Shown piece by piece: positions 36,262 to 45,726 of a DNA stretch of 64,000 nucleotides; the stretch's first letter is position 1; each line of letters opens with the position of its first letter. Below the pieces are notes generated by a model, which saw nothing but the letters and a program-made list of their open reading frames with translations, was not told the DNA's origin and ran no database searches. Location: assembly GCA_965206355.1 (NCBI GenBank), contig OZ242212.1, positions 434,001 through 498,000 on the forward strand, read 5' to 3'. The translations under genes were made by a program, and so were the position numbers. Origin of the DNA: Spongiihabitans sp965206355. Lineage in GTDB: Bacteria; Pseudomonadota; Gammaproteobacteria; Arenicellales; Poriferihabitantaceae.

Positions 36262-37545
36262 ATGTTCAACAGTGCCATCAATGCGGTCGCCGACTACCCG
36301 CAAAAATTCGAGAAAATCGTAACGCAAACCCCGTTTGCTTTATTGCCCGTATCTGAACGGGCGTTTATTAAAGAGAAAGCCTGTGAATTTCGCTTTACCC
36401 AGCAGGAACTGCGTCTGCTCAGTGAGATGGCACTGGAGCGCACGCGCTGGAAAGAAGCCGCACTGTCGGCGGACTGGCCGGGGGACCATATAAAAGGCGA
36501 TGTGTCGTCATCGAAAAAACGTCTTTTTGCATTACTAACAGACAAGCAGGATGCGTTGCGCTGCCAAGAAAATGATTACACGCAGTTATCGCGGCAAGAT
36601 AAGCCGAAAACACAAAAGCCGTTACTGAAAACAACCGTTCAGCCACATTTAGGTCTGGGTCGCTGTCCGGTTGCCTCCGAACGCACCCGTTGTTGCAATT
36701 TACTGACGCTGGATGCGGTGGAAAAATGTGGATTTGATTGCAGTTATTGTAGTATTCAATCGTTCTACCACGACAATCAGGTGGCATTTGACCGTGGCTT
36801 CGCCGATAAATTATCGAAACTCGAACTGGATCCGCAAAAAACCTACCATATCGGTACCGGGCAATCTTCAGATTCGCTCATGTGGGGCAATCATCAGGGC
36901 GTGCTGGCAGCATTATGCGAGTTTGCTGAATCTCATCCTAATGTCATTCTTGAGCTTAAAACCAAATCCAGAAACATCGACTGGTTATTGAAAAATAAGA
37001 TACCGCGCAATGTAATCTGTACTTGGTCGCTCAATCCGCAAACCATTATTGATTATGAAGAACATTTGTCAGCCAGCCTTATCCATAGACTGGATGCCGC
37101 AAAAGCGCTGGCGGATAAAGGCTGTGTGGTCGGCTTCCACTTCCATCCTATTATCCATTACCATGGTTGGGCGGCTGATTATCAGGCAATAGCTCAAAAG
37201 CTGGTCGCACGATTTGATACGAACCAAGTGGCGCTTATCTCAATGGGGACACTCACTTTTACCAAATCGGTTATGAAAACGATTCGTCAAAGACCACTCA
37301 CCAGCAAGATATTACAAATGCCGATGCAGCAATCGGCAGGAAAATTTTCTTATCCGACTGCCATCAAACTCGACCTGTTTCGGCAGGTTTATGCTGCGCT
37401 ATCGCCGTGGCACAACAAAGTATTCTTTTATCTTTGTATGGAGCCTCAGCAGTTATGGAAACCGGTTTTCGGTTTTGATTACGCCAGCAACGCCGATTTT
37501 GAGGCGGCAATGAAGGACGCTTATTTTTCCCGAATTAAGGTATGA
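36262..37545 (+). CDS. Spore photoproduct lyase-family radical SAM protein
   Basis: 427-aa radical SAM protein of the SPL family. The cluster motif is CGFDCSYC (CxxxCxxC, near residue 155), preceded by CPVASERTRCCN. SPL-family blocks YHIGTGQSSDSLMWGN, ELKTKSRNIDWLL, TWSLNPQ and VGFHFHPIIHY are present. The organism type is not spore-forming, so the substrate is likely not spore photoproduct; DNA or RNA lesion repair is a guess. GTG 36253 is an alternative start three codons upstream. Its stop overlaps the malic enzyme start (ATGA), so the two are coupled. Confidence 0.83.
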   Translation: MFNSAINAVADYPQKFEKIVTQTPFALLPVSERAFIKEKACEFRFTQQELRLLSEMALERTRWKEAALSADWPGDHIKGDVSSSKKRLFALLTDKQDALRCQENDYTQLSRQDKPKTQKPLLKTTVQPHLGLGRCPVASERTRCCNLLTLDAVEKCGFDCSYCSIQSFYHDNQVAFDRGFADKLSKLELDPQKTYHIGTGQSSDSLMWGNHQGVLAALCEFAESHPNVILELKTKSRNIDWLLKNKIPRNVICTWSLNPQTIIDYEEHLSASLIHRLDAAKALADKGCVVGFHFHPIIHYHGWAADYQAIAQKLVARFDTNQVALISMGTLTFTKSVMKTIRQRPLTSKILQMPMQQSAGKFSYPTAIKLDLFRQVYAALSPWHNKVFFYLCMEPQQLWKPVFGFDYASNADFEAAMKDAYFSRIKV

Positions 37546-39200
37546 TACCGACCAACGGCTACCAAGAGATATTTCAGGCTATGAATAAACACAGCGAGCT
37601 CACCGGGGTGGAGTTATTGCATAACGCCACCCATAATAAATCGACCGCATTTACCGAAGAAGAACGTGATCGCTTGAAGTTGCGCGGGTTATTGCCAGCC
37701 GCGGTTGGCAGTATGGAGACGCAATTAAATCGGGTGCTGGCGAATATGCGGCGTAAGGAAAGCAACATCGAAAAATATATTTTTCTTTCGGAATTGCAGG
37801 AGCGCAATGAGCGCTTATTTTATCGCTTGATTATTGAAAATATTCGGGAAATTATGCCATTAATTTATACGCCGACAGTGGGTCAGGCGTGTAAGGAATT
37901 TGCCAACATATTTAGGCGCGAGAAAGGCTTTTATATCACTGCCAATGATCGCGGCAAGATAAGAGAAATACTCGATAACTGGCCGCATCAGGATATTCGT
38001 ATTATCGTCATCAGCGATGGTGGGCGTATCCTCGGTTTAGGTGATCTGGGTGCGAATGGGATGGGTATTTGCATCGGCAAGCTCAGTCTGTATTGCGCCT
38101 GTGCAGGTATTGCACCGCAACAGACCTTACCGGTGATGTTTGATATCGGCACCGATAATCAGGAACTGTTGGCTGATCCGGCCTATCTCGGCACTCATCA
38201 AAACAGGCTGCGCGGTGCCGACTATTTTAGTTTAATGGATGAGTTTATTGCCGCAGTAACGGATGCCTATCCCGGGGTACTGATTCAGTTTGAAGATTTT
38301 GCCGCTGACAATGCGTTTGCGTTATTGCAGAAATATCGGCACAGCACATTTTGTTTTAATGATGATATTCAAGGCACCGCTGCTGTGGTGCTGGCGGGCG
38401 TTTACGCATCAACACGCATATCAAAAAAACCATTCAAGGATTTGAAGTTTACGTTTCTGGGCGCAGGCTCTGCTGCTTCAGGGGTGGGGGCGATAATTGC
38501 GCAGGCGTTAATGGCAGAGGGACTCGGTGCTGAAGAAGCATATCAACGATTATGGTTTTTTAACAGTGGCGGTCTGGTAACCCGCTCTCGGGAAAACCTG
38601 CCCCAGCATATTCAGAAATTTGCCCATGATTTACCCGCTTGTGAATTTTTAGAGTCCATCGCTATTCATCAACCGGATATTCTGATTGGTGCGACTGGTT
38701 CACCGGGCACGTTTACCCAAGAGATTGTCGCGGCGATGGCAAAAATTAAAGCACGTCCCGGCATATTTGCCTTATCCAACCCCACTAGCCGTGCTGAATG
38801 TTCTGCGCAACAGGCTTATACATGGAGCGAGGGACGTGCCATTTTTGCAAGCGGCAGCCCTTTTGATGAAGTTGTGTTTAATGGTCAGCGGATGTGTCCG
38901 GGACAGGGCAATAATGCCTATATCTTTCCCGGAGTCGGGCTAGGCATGATCGCCTGTCAGGCAAAAACCATCCCCGACAGTATTTTTATGGAAGCCGCCA
39001 AGGTGCTGGCAGAATCGGTCAGCGAAGCCGATTTGGCATTGGGATTAATTTATCCGCTCATCAACGAAATTCGCTCGGTTTCTCTGAACATTGCCACAGC
39101 GGTAGCCAAGTACGCCTATGTCAATGGCTTAACCGAGCAAGCCGAACCGGCACATCTGACGCAAGTGATTGCAGCATCAATGTATAATCCCGAATACTAA
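37542..39200 (+). CDS. maeA: Malic enzyme (NAD-dependent type)
   Basis: Oxidative decarboxylation of malate to pyruvate, 552 aa, the long (eukaryote-like/MaeA) form. Signature blocks are YTPTVGQACKEFANIFRR, ISDGGRILGLGDLGANGMGI with the catalytic region, QFEDFAADNAF and FNDDIQGTAAVVLAG, and the nucleotide site FLGAGSAASGVG; ISNPTSRAEC-like LSNPTSRAEC is present. The gene overlaps the SPL-like gene by four bases. MITE copy 6 inserted 3 bp after the stop. Confidence 0.94.
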   Translation: MIPTNGYQEIFQAMNKHSELTGVELLHNATHNKSTAFTEEERDRLKLRGLLPAAVGSMETQLNRVLANMRRKESNIEKYIFLSELQERNERLFYRLIIENIREIMPLIYTPTVGQACKEFANIFRREKGFYITANDRGKIREILDNWPHQDIRIIVISDGGRILGLGDLGANGMGICIGKLSLYCACAGIAPQQTLPVMFDIGTDNQELLADPAYLGTHQNRLRGADYFSLMDEFIAAVTDAYPGVLIQFEDFAADNAFALLQKYRHSTFCFNDDIQGTAAVVLAGVYASTRISKKPFKDLKFTFLGAGSAASGVGAIIAQALMAEGLGAEEAYQRLWFFNSGGLVTRSRENLPQHIQKFAHDLPACEFLESIAIHQPDILIGATGSPGTFTQEIVAAMAKIKARPGIFALSNPTSRAECSAQQAYTWSEGRAIFASGSPFDEVVFNGQRMCPGQGNNAYIFPGVGLGMIACQAKTIPDSIFMEAAKVLAESVSEADLALGLIYPLINEIRSVSLNIATAVAKYAYVNGLTEQAEPAHLTQVIAASMYNPEY

Positions 39201-39203
39201 TAA

Positions 39204-39342
39204 GAGACCTTTGCACGGAAGATGATTTCGCTTTCAGGCAAGGCAAAAACGCACGCAATGAGGGAGTTTATGCTTATAAATGACCGAGTGAGTACGTTTT
39301 TAACGCAGCATGCAGGTGAAATGGCTTTCGTGCAAAGGTCTC
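39204..39342 (-). mobile_element. MITE copy 6 (139 bp, reverse)
   Basis: The only copy in the opposite orientation. Ends intact, perfect duplication AATAA (39199-39203 and 39343-39347); the left duplication overlaps the last two bases of the maeA stop codon. Confidence 0.92.
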
Positions 39343-39611
39343 AATAAGAATGATGAGACACGCGTAAAGTAGGCACGGTTAAGCAAACGATAAACAGTTA
39401 TTTCAGGGTTGCAGATGACGTTTCTCTGTTGAAAATGCGCAACATAATGACAGAAAATATCACCACAATATCGTTAAGGACATATCAATTATCATCAAAA
39501 TAAAACCATCGTTGTTAAGACAGTATCTTATCAGGGGTGAATTGAAAAAAAAGTCCTCCTGAAAAAAGATATGATATGAAGGGGGAGTTTGAATTATACA
39601 AAAGCTCCTTG
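39343..39611. other. maeA/dapF intergenic region
   Basis: 269 bp between MITE copy 6 and the dapF stop, AT-rich, nothing recognisable. With the MITE, the gene-free stretch is about 410 bp. Confidence 0.4.
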
Positions 39612-40469
39612 TTATGGAACAGTGGCATCCTTAATTTCTATACTGCCCTGATAAGCCGTATGCACCGCTCCGCTCAGATAGACTTGAGATTCTGCACCGC
39701 GCCAGTCCACCCAAGCACTGCCACCGGGTAAAACGACCTCAACCCGTGAATCAAGCAAACCATTGCGGATTCCAGATACTACCGCCGCACAGGCTCCACT
39801 GCCACATCCCAAGGTCTCTCCGGCACCACGTTCATAGACACGCAGTTTTATTTTCTGGTTTGAGATGATCTGACTGAAGCCGATATTTGCCCGCTCTGGA
39901 AACAACGGATGATTTTCCAATACTGCTCCGATACCCTCAACATCCGCATTTTCAACACTATCGACCTGAATAACACAGTGTGGATTGCCTATCGATAATG
40001 CGCTAAATTTTAGCTCGCCGAACCTACTGGTAACATGGTAATTGAGCGACTGCTCGGCAACCCCTAAAGGTATTTTTTCTGGTACAAATTTGGGCATGCC
40101 CATCGCAACGGTAACGCTATCGTCCGCATTCAAGTGTAACTGCAAGGCGGTGGTTTTTGTCTGAACTTCAATGGTGTTCTCATCGGCTAGCCCCTGATCA
40201 TGCAAATATCGGGCAAGGCAGCGTGCGCCATTACCACATTGCCCAACCTCGCTGCCATCGCTATTGAATATCCTGAATAGATACCCACTTCTATCAGCGG
40301 TCACGTTATCCAGTGCTTCGACCACCAGAATCTGGTCACAACCGATGCCAAAATGACGATTGGCGATATGTCTGGCAATCTCCCGTGTGATTGTGATGGG
40401 TTCGGCAATACCATTGAACATGACAAAGTCATTGCCGAGGGATTGCATTTTGGTAAAGCTGTGCTTCAT
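39612..40469 (-). CDS. dapF: Diaminopimelate epimerase
   Basis: Interconverts LL- and meso-diaminopimelate for lysine and peptidoglycan synthesis; PLP-independent. 285 aa from ATG 40469 (MKHSFTKMQSLGNDFV), a normal length. Both catalytic cysteines are present: GQCGNGARC (about 76) and GETLGCGSGACAAV (about 218-220). The frame extends 14 codons upstream to 40511 with another ATG at 40484, but homology fixes the start. No operon partner. Confidence 0.95.
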   Translation of the reverse strand: MKHSFTKMQSLGNDFVMFNGIAEPITITREIARHIANRHFGIGCDQILVVEALDNVTADRSGYLFRIFNSDGSEVGQCGNGARCLARYLHDQGLADENTIEVQTKTTALQLHLNADDSVTVAMGMPKFVPEKIPLGVAEQSLNYHVTSRFGELKFSALSIGNPHCVIQVDSVENADVEGIGAVLENHPLFPERANIGFSQIISNQKIKLRVYERGAGETLGCGSGACAAVVSGIRNGLLDSRVEVVLPGGSAWVDWRGAESQVYLSGAVHTAYQGSIEIKDATVP

Positions 40470-40799
40470 AATTTTTACTGGCATATTGATTGAAATTTTT
40501 GCATAATTCAAACTTACCTAACCTATCGCGGAAACAGAATTTTAGTTATGAACAGAATGTACGGGTAAATAACTGCTCCTGTGTTATTTGTACTTCCACC
40601 ATCCGTGGCGGTCGTATTCTGATTTTGATTGCTATGGAAACGCTTGTAAAGATGCGCTGTACAACAGATACTATACCCAATTAACAACCTTATCTGCACC
40701 AGACATGTCCAAAATATGTCCACAGGCATAATAGATAATAGCTGTTTGGCATAGTCTCCTGTTGGCATAGCCAATAAACAAGCACAAGTCTTTCTTATA
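40470..40799. other. Divergent dapF/40800 intergenic region
   Basis: 330 bp with no gene that I can support; it must hold promoters for dapF (minus) and the small membrane gene at 40800 (plus). Confidence 0.4.
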
Positions 40800-41048
40800 A
40801 TGAGCCCCCGATTAAAACGGTTTTCTGTCCGCGTTAAATCTATGCCGTCTTTACCGAGACAAATTCTCGGTGTGGCACTGTTGCTATGCGGGCTGTTTTG
40901 GTTTTTACCCATACTCGGATTGTGGATGATACCACTGGGGCTGTTGATATTGTCTCCGGATTTCCGCTGGGCGCGTCGTGGACTGTTTTGGTTGCGCTTT
41001 GGACTACGCAAGTGGCATCATCACCGCAAACGCAAAAAACCGAATTAG
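40800..41048 (+). CDS. Small PGPGW-type membrane protein
   Basis: 82-aa basic protein with one or two hydrophobic helices (about 23-52). The core ILGVALLLCGLFWFLPILGLWMIPLGLLILSPD followed by WARR resembles the putative transmembrane PGPGW family, in which a Leu/Pro/Gly-rich hairpin is followed by a basic tail. No known function. It converges on ctpA with a 28-bp gap. The longer minus-strand frame over the same bases has unlike-protein composition. Confidence 0.65.
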   Translation: MSPRLKRFSVRVKSMPSLPRQILGVALLLCGLFWFLPILGLWMIPLGLLILSPDFRWARRGLFWLRFGLRKWHHHRKRKKPN

Positions 41049-41076
41049 AGATAACTTGAATAGCACCTGTCCCTAC

Positions 41077-42459
41077 CTATCCACCAACGACTCGGGTTCT
41101 GCGTTTTGTCAGCACCATAGCCTTTAACAGGTTCAACGCCTCGCGAAGCTGCGGGTCCTGCTTGATGCGTACTGATGTCGGCGTTTTCTCATTATGCTCG
41201 GCATCGTCTTTGGATGTGTCATTTTCCAAATGTCCAATCAAATCCGCTTCGCTGGCTGTTTCTCGGGTCGTTTCGCTAGTCGTTTCTCTGGGTCGGTTTT
41301 TTTGCCGCTGGGTTATATTATCCTGATTCGGCTGATCAACAATAATGTCTGGAATAATACCTTTGGCTTGAATAGATCGGTTTGACGGTGTGTAGTAGCG
41401 CGCTGTTGTCAGTTTTAACGCACTGCCGCCGGACATAGGAATAATCTCTTGCACCGAGCCTTTGCCAAATGTTTTTGTGCCCATTATGATGGCACGTTGG
41501 TGATCTTGCAGTGCCCCAGCAACGATTTCCGAAGCAGACGCAGAGCCACCGTTTACCAATACCACTATAGGCGCATCGTCAATAATATCATCAGGTTGCG
41601 CCATAAAACTTTGCACCGATGCAGCCGTTCTGCCTCGTGTAGAAACGATATTCCCCGCGCTGATAAACATATCGCCGACTGCGATTGCGCTACTCAGCAC
41701 ACCACCGGGATTATCACGCAAATCCAGCACCAACCCGCTCAAACCGTCTGCACCTGCTTCATTGATGGCGTCATTTAATTGTTTGATTTTTAGCCGCAGG
41801 CTGTGAACCGTTCCACTGTGAAATTTGGACAATCTGACGTAACCAAACTGATCTTGCAGAATCTCGCCTTTGACACTGTTAGCTTTGATAATCGCACGCA
41901 CCAGTTCAATGTCCAGATATCCGCTTACCCCCTCACGGAAAATGGTCAGCTTGACTGTGGAACCCGGATTGCCACGCAGTTTCTCTAACGCATCGCCAAA
42001 ACCCAAACTGCGCACCCGCACATCATCAATCATCAATATCAGATCGCCAGACTTGACTCCACCAGTAAATGCCGGCGTACCGTCAATAGGCGAAACCACT
42101 TTGATAACCCCATCTTGCGCGGCAACTTCAACACCGATGCCGCCAAATCTGCCCGTGCTGGTATTATTGATTCTCTTCGCTTCATTCGGGTCTAAAAAGA
42201 CGGAATGCGGATCAAGCCCGCTCAACATACCACGAATCGCATAGCGCAAAAGATCAGCATCATCAACCTCATCAACATACGCGCTCTTGATTTTGCCAAA
42301 CACCGCTGCAAAGGTCTGGAGTGCTTGCAACGGCAGAGCAGAAGATGCCGGCTCCTGAATCGGTTCCTGAGATTGCACCTGAAAAGGTAGCAGTGAAGTC
42401 GCCACCGCTATAATCAGCCACCACAGAAGCGATTTGTCTTTTTTCTTAATCTCTTTCAC
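41077..42459 (-). CDS. ctpA: Carboxyl-terminal processing protease (S41 family)
   Basis: Periplasmic serine protease of the CtpA/Prc class, 460 aa from GTG 42459. N-terminal signal LLWWLIIAVATSLLP; PDZ domain (about 75-155) with GIGVEVAAQDGVIKVVSPI; peptidase S41 core with the Ser in NGGSASASEIVAGAL and the Lys in GTKTFGKGSVQ. The C-terminus after about 360 is a Thr/Glu-rich linker. Longer reading from TTG 42513 would bury the signal peptide. CtpA proteases trim hydrolases and lipoproteins in the envelope. Confidence 0.9.
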   Translation of the reverse strand: MKEIKKKDKSLLWWLIIAVATSLLPFQVQSQEPIQEPASSALPLQALQTFAAVFGKIKSAYVDEVDDADLLRYAIRGMLSGLDPHSVFLDPNEAKRINNTSTGRFGGIGVEVAAQDGVIKVVSPIDGTPAFTGGVKSGDLILMIDDVRVRSLGFGDALEKLRGNPGSTVKLTIFREGVSGYLDIELVRAIIKANSVKGEILQDQFGYVRLSKFHSGTVHSLRLKIKQLNDAINEAGADGLSGLVLDLRDNPGGVLSSAIAVGDMFISAGNIVSTRGRTAASVQSFMAQPDDIIDDAPIVVLVNGGSASASEIVAGALQDHQRAIIMGTKTFGKGSVQEIIPMSGGSALKLTTARYYTPSNRSIQAKGIIPDIIVDQPNQDNITQRQKNRPRETTSETTRETASEADLIGHLENDTSKDDAEHNEKTPTSVRIKQDPQLREALNLLKAMVLTKRRTRVVGG

Positions 42460-42762
42460 GATTTTAATTTCAGCGGTTTCCCCGAAAATACTATTGTAGA
42501 TTATACAGAGCAAAATTCATAATTCGTAGCTGTCCAATACCCTTATATATGGACACCTTATGTCCGCGATATAGCCGTATCAGTCCGCTTATTGCGCACA
42601 AGGGAGCGGGTTTTGTGGTGGGTTTTGTTTTTTGGGATAATGCTTGGGGTCTGGTGTATAATCTGCTTTTTCGCACCGCTCATCGGGATTATCAGATTCA
42701 TCATCACCGAGCATAGCAGAGTATCCCCTAAACATTTTTAATCTGACTTCCACAATATAATA

Positions 42763-43182
42763 ATGTATATCGAATTTATGACCGAGTACTGGTATTTATT
42801 TGCCACGCTCCTTGTCATCGTCTTGTTATTGAGCTTTGATGCTGGCAAACACGCGACGGTTGGCAGCAAATCAGTAACTCCAGCACAGCTACCGCAACTG
42901 CAATCGCGTCAAAATGCGGTAATCGTTGATGTCAATGAAGCAGATAAATTCAAGAATGGACATATCTCCCATGCCATCAATTTACCCTTTGGCAATTTCA
43001 GTGATTCTATCGGCAAATTAAAGAAACACAAAAACAACCCTGTCGTCCTGACCTGCGATACCGGAGCGCAATCCAGAAAGGCTGTTGCCATCTTAAAAAA
43101 GAATGAGTTTTCTGATATCTATGTCCTTGCCGGCGGTTTAGCAGCGTGGCGAAAAGATAACCTGCCTCTGGTGAAACACTAG
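42763..43182 (+). CDS. yibN: Membrane-anchored rhodanese, YibN-like
   Basis: 139 aa with one N-terminal TM helix (about 11-24) and a single rhodanese domain. The active Cys is in TCDTGAQSRKA, ending in GGLAAWRKDNLPL. In enteric genomes yibN stands before grxC-secB-gpsA; here gpsA follows directly (about 100 bp on), so grxC and secB are missing from the neighbourhood. ATG 42778 is another possible start. Sulfur-carrier or redox role is inferred from family only. Confidence 0.85.
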   Translation: MYIEFMTEYWYLFATLLVIVLLLSFDAGKHATVGSKSVTPAQLPQLQSRQNAVIVDVNEADKFKNGHISHAINLPFGNFSDSIGKLKKHKNNPVVLTCDTGAQSRKAVAILKKNEFSDIYVLAGGLAAWRKDNLPLVKH

Positions 43183-43285
43183 CATTCGGCATTGCTGCGT
43201 AGCAGATAAAATCAGCCAGACTAAAGTAAAATCGCCAAACTCAACCTGATTACCCGTGAAGCATATTAGTTCTTATTGATCTGCC

Positions 43286-44332
43286 ATGCCCGATTCACTT
43301 GTTCGACCTGATGTGCCTGATCGCATCACCGTTATCGGCGCGGGTGCCTGGGGGACGGCATTGGCGATTCTGCTATGTCGGAATATAAATATGGTGTTGT
43401 TGTGGGGGCGCAATAGCAAAACACTGGCGAATATGACAAAAGATCGTAGCAATAGCCGATATTTACCTGACATCACCTTTCCCCAAAACCTCGAAATCCG
43501 GGCTGATTTTCAACAGATCATCACTGCTGACCTTTGTTTCGTCATTGTCGTGCCCAGTCATAGCTTCCGACAGACGCTGGAAACCCTGAAACATCATATC
43601 ATCCAGCAAGGTTTTTGCTTGGATGATGCCACAGTCATTTGGGGGACAAAAGGCTTTGACACAACCAGCGGAAAGCTGTTAAGCGAAGTCACCGATGAGG
43701 TGTTGGGGCATTCGGCTCGCCACGGCGTTATTTCCGGACCCAGTTTTGCCACAGAGACGGCAAATTCTTTACCAACCGCATTGACGCTGGCAAGTACCTC
43801 CGATACTCATGCCGAAAGTATGGCAAGCTGGTTCCGCACACCGACCACACGGGTCTATTTCAGTGATGATCCGGTCGGCGTACAACTCGGTGGTGCTATA
43901 AAAAATGTAATGGCGATTGCCGCCGGCATAAGTGATGGTTTAGGTTATGGCGCAAATGCCAGAGCCGCCTTGATTACCCGAGGATTATCGGAACTTGCCC
44001 GCCTCGGCGTGGCCCTCGGTGGCAAAGCGGAAACCTTTATGGGGCTGACCGGAGTAGGCGATTTGATATTGAGCTGCACCGATGACCAATCTCGAAACCG
44101 CCGATTCGGATTAGGACTCGGTGTCGGAAAAGCACAAGACAAGGTCGCCGCCGAAATTGGACAAGAAATTGAGGGCATCAATACGGTACGGGAATTATTT
44201 GCAATCAGCAAAAATCTGGATGTGGATATGCCGATTACCGAACAAGTCTATAAGATCATTTATCAAAACCATGACCCTGCAACTGCGGTACAATTACTAC
44301 TGCAACGCAACCCGAAAGCAGAATCCGCCTAA
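43286..44332 (+). CDS. gpsA: NAD(P)-dependent glycerol-3-phosphate dehydrogenase
   Basis: Makes sn-glycerol 3-phosphate for phospholipids from dihydroxyacetone phosphate, 348 aa. N-terminal nucleotide site VIGAGAWGTALA; later WGTKGFD, SGPSFATE, the catalytic Lys in GGAIKNVMAIAAGISDGLGYG, and GLTGVGDLILSCT. Normal length and complete. Convergent with trmL with a 79-bp gap. Confidence 0.96.
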   Translation: MPDSLVRPDVPDRITVIGAGAWGTALAILLCRNINMVLLWGRNSKTLANMTKDRSNSRYLPDITFPQNLEIRADFQQIITADLCFVIVVPSHSFRQTLETLKHHIIQQGFCLDDATVIWGTKGFDTTSGKLLSEVTDEVLGHSARHGVISGPSFATETANSLPTALTLASTSDTHAESMASWFRTPTTRVYFSDDPVGVQLGGAIKNVMAIAAGISDGLGYGANARAALITRGLSELARLGVALGGKAETFMGLTGVGDLILSCTDDQSRNRRFGLGLGVGKAQDKVAAEIGQEIEGINTVRELFAISKNLDVDMPITEQVYKIIYQNHDPATAVQLLLQRNPKAESA

Positions 44333-44411
44333 TCTGATTGTGCCCGACTCAATGCAAAATGTCATACACGACACAAAAGAACAGCGCAGTGCTGTCGGCA
44401 TCGCTTTTGCA

Positions 44412-44879
44412 TCACCCCGAAACCCGTGCCCGAAATCCATGCTGTCGCCACGCTTCATAGACCACAATCGCAACACTATTCGACAGATTCAGGCTACGAC
44501 TGTCTCGTTGCATAGGAATGGTCAAGCGATTATCAAGCGCAACCTGATGACGAATTTCATCGGGCAACCCAGCCGTTTCTGAACCGAACAAAAACACATC
44601 TTCGGGCTGATAATTGCACTCACTGTACGGTCGCTGGTTACGGGTCGAAAACGACAACAAGCGACCACGCATCTGTTGTCGAAACGCTTGCCAGTTTTGC
44701 CAGTATTTAACCTCACTATGCTCATGGTAATCCAACCCCGCCCGCCGCAATTGTTTTTCATTCATACTAAACCCCAAAGGACCAATCAGATTTAGCTGAC
44801 AACCACTATTCGCACAAAGGCGAATTATATTCCCGGTATTCGGCGGAATTTCCGGCTGGTACAGCACAATAACAAACAT
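44412..44879 (-). CDS. trmL: tRNA (cytidine/uridine-34-2'-O-)methyltransferase
   Basis: SPOUT-family methyltransferase that 2'-O-methylates the wobble base of tRNA-Leu isoacceptors, 155 aa. SPOUT knot motifs NTGNIIRLCANSGCQL, FGSETAGLPDEI, IPMQRDSRSLNLSNSVAIV are all present. In enterics trmL is near gpsA too, which supports the orthology. Its ATG touches the hemJ stop, so the two are cotranscribed. Confidence 0.94.
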   Translation of the reverse strand: MFVIVLYQPEIPPNTGNIIRLCANSGCQLNLIGPLGFSMNEKQLRRAGLDYHEHSEVKYWQNWQAFRQQMRGRLLSFSTRNQRPYSECNYQPEDVFLFGSETAGLPDEIRHQVALDNRLTIPMQRDSRSLNLSNSVAIVVYEAWRQHGFRARVSG

Positions 44880-45293
44880 TCAAAAAGGTTTTACCACGAC
44901 TAAAATAACAATCCCCACCAGCAACAACACTGGCAACTCATTCATCCAGCGATAAAAAAGCGAACTATGCCAATTCGTATCATTTCGGAATACCAACAAT
45001 GTCTTATAGCACCACAGATGATACGCAATCACCAACGCGACCAGCACTAGCTTGATATTGAGCCATACTCCTGAAAACCCATAGCCGATCCAAAGCCAAA
45101 CCCCAAACCCAATAGCCAACACCGCACTCGGCGTCATAATCCTGAAAAACAATTTTTGCTGCATCACTTTCAATCTATCCATACCGATCGGATCACTGGC
45201 AAGGGCATGATAGACAAAAAGTCTGGGCAAATAAAACAATCCGGCAAACCAAGTTACCATGAAAATAATATGAAAAGCCTTGATCCAAAGCAT
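44880..45293 (-). CDS. hemJ: Protoporphyrinogen oxidase HemJ
   Basis: Membrane enzyme of the UPF0093 family that oxidises protoporphyrinogen IX in haem synthesis when HemG or HemY is absent. 137 aa with four TM helices. Conserved His in LWIKAFHIIFMVTWFAGLFYLPRLFVYH and the downstream LxxKLxxRxxxxP block (MQQKLFFRIMTP), plus the C-terminal RWMNELPVLLL. Directly upstream of trmL on the same strand. Confidence 0.93.
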   Translation of the reverse strand: MLWIKAFHIIFMVTWFAGLFYLPRLFVYHALASDPIGMDRLKVMQQKLFFRIMTPSAVLAIGFGVWLWIGYGFSGVWLNIKLVLVALVIAYHLWCYKTLLVFRNDTNWHSSLFYRWMNELPVLLLVGIVILVVVKPF

Positions 45294-45672
45294 CTGTTAA
45301 TATCTTTTGCTACGTCAATCTGATTTGCGCCGAGCCGATTTATAGGGCGATTGTATAGGCCAATTCAACAACCCGATAACAGCCCCACCACAGACCCTAC
45401 GCTCGGTCTATGTGCTCGTTTCCGCCACTTCTATAACTTACGCCGCTTGAAGCAGAATCAAACATCAGATTTGACAATAACTCGCTCTTTTGGTCATGCA
45501 GAGCGAAAGCCCATTAAGCGTTGTCATAATATAAATCTTGTAGCCTAATCAGTGCTTTATTAGATGGGCTATGCTTTTTATCCAAGCTATCTTCCCCATA
45601 ATAATAAATAAAATCGGTGCTGATTGTATGAGTCCACCCCATATTGCACTTTTTGTTATTTTCGAGAATGTA
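45294..45672. other. Gene-free stretch before the accessory region
   Basis: 379 bp between hemJ and the transposase remnant with no supportable gene; AT-rich near 45590-45660. Confidence 0.4.
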
Positions 45673-45726
45673 CTAGATGGAAGTTTTTAATGCCAGCCCT
45701 TTATGTGGACGCAGGGTATTATATTT

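Noticed and set aside
40523..41011. 162-codon minus-strand frame over the small membrane gene
   Set aside because: Gln/Asn/Arg-rich without family features; the plus-strand 82-aa frame has a proper membrane helix and known pattern.
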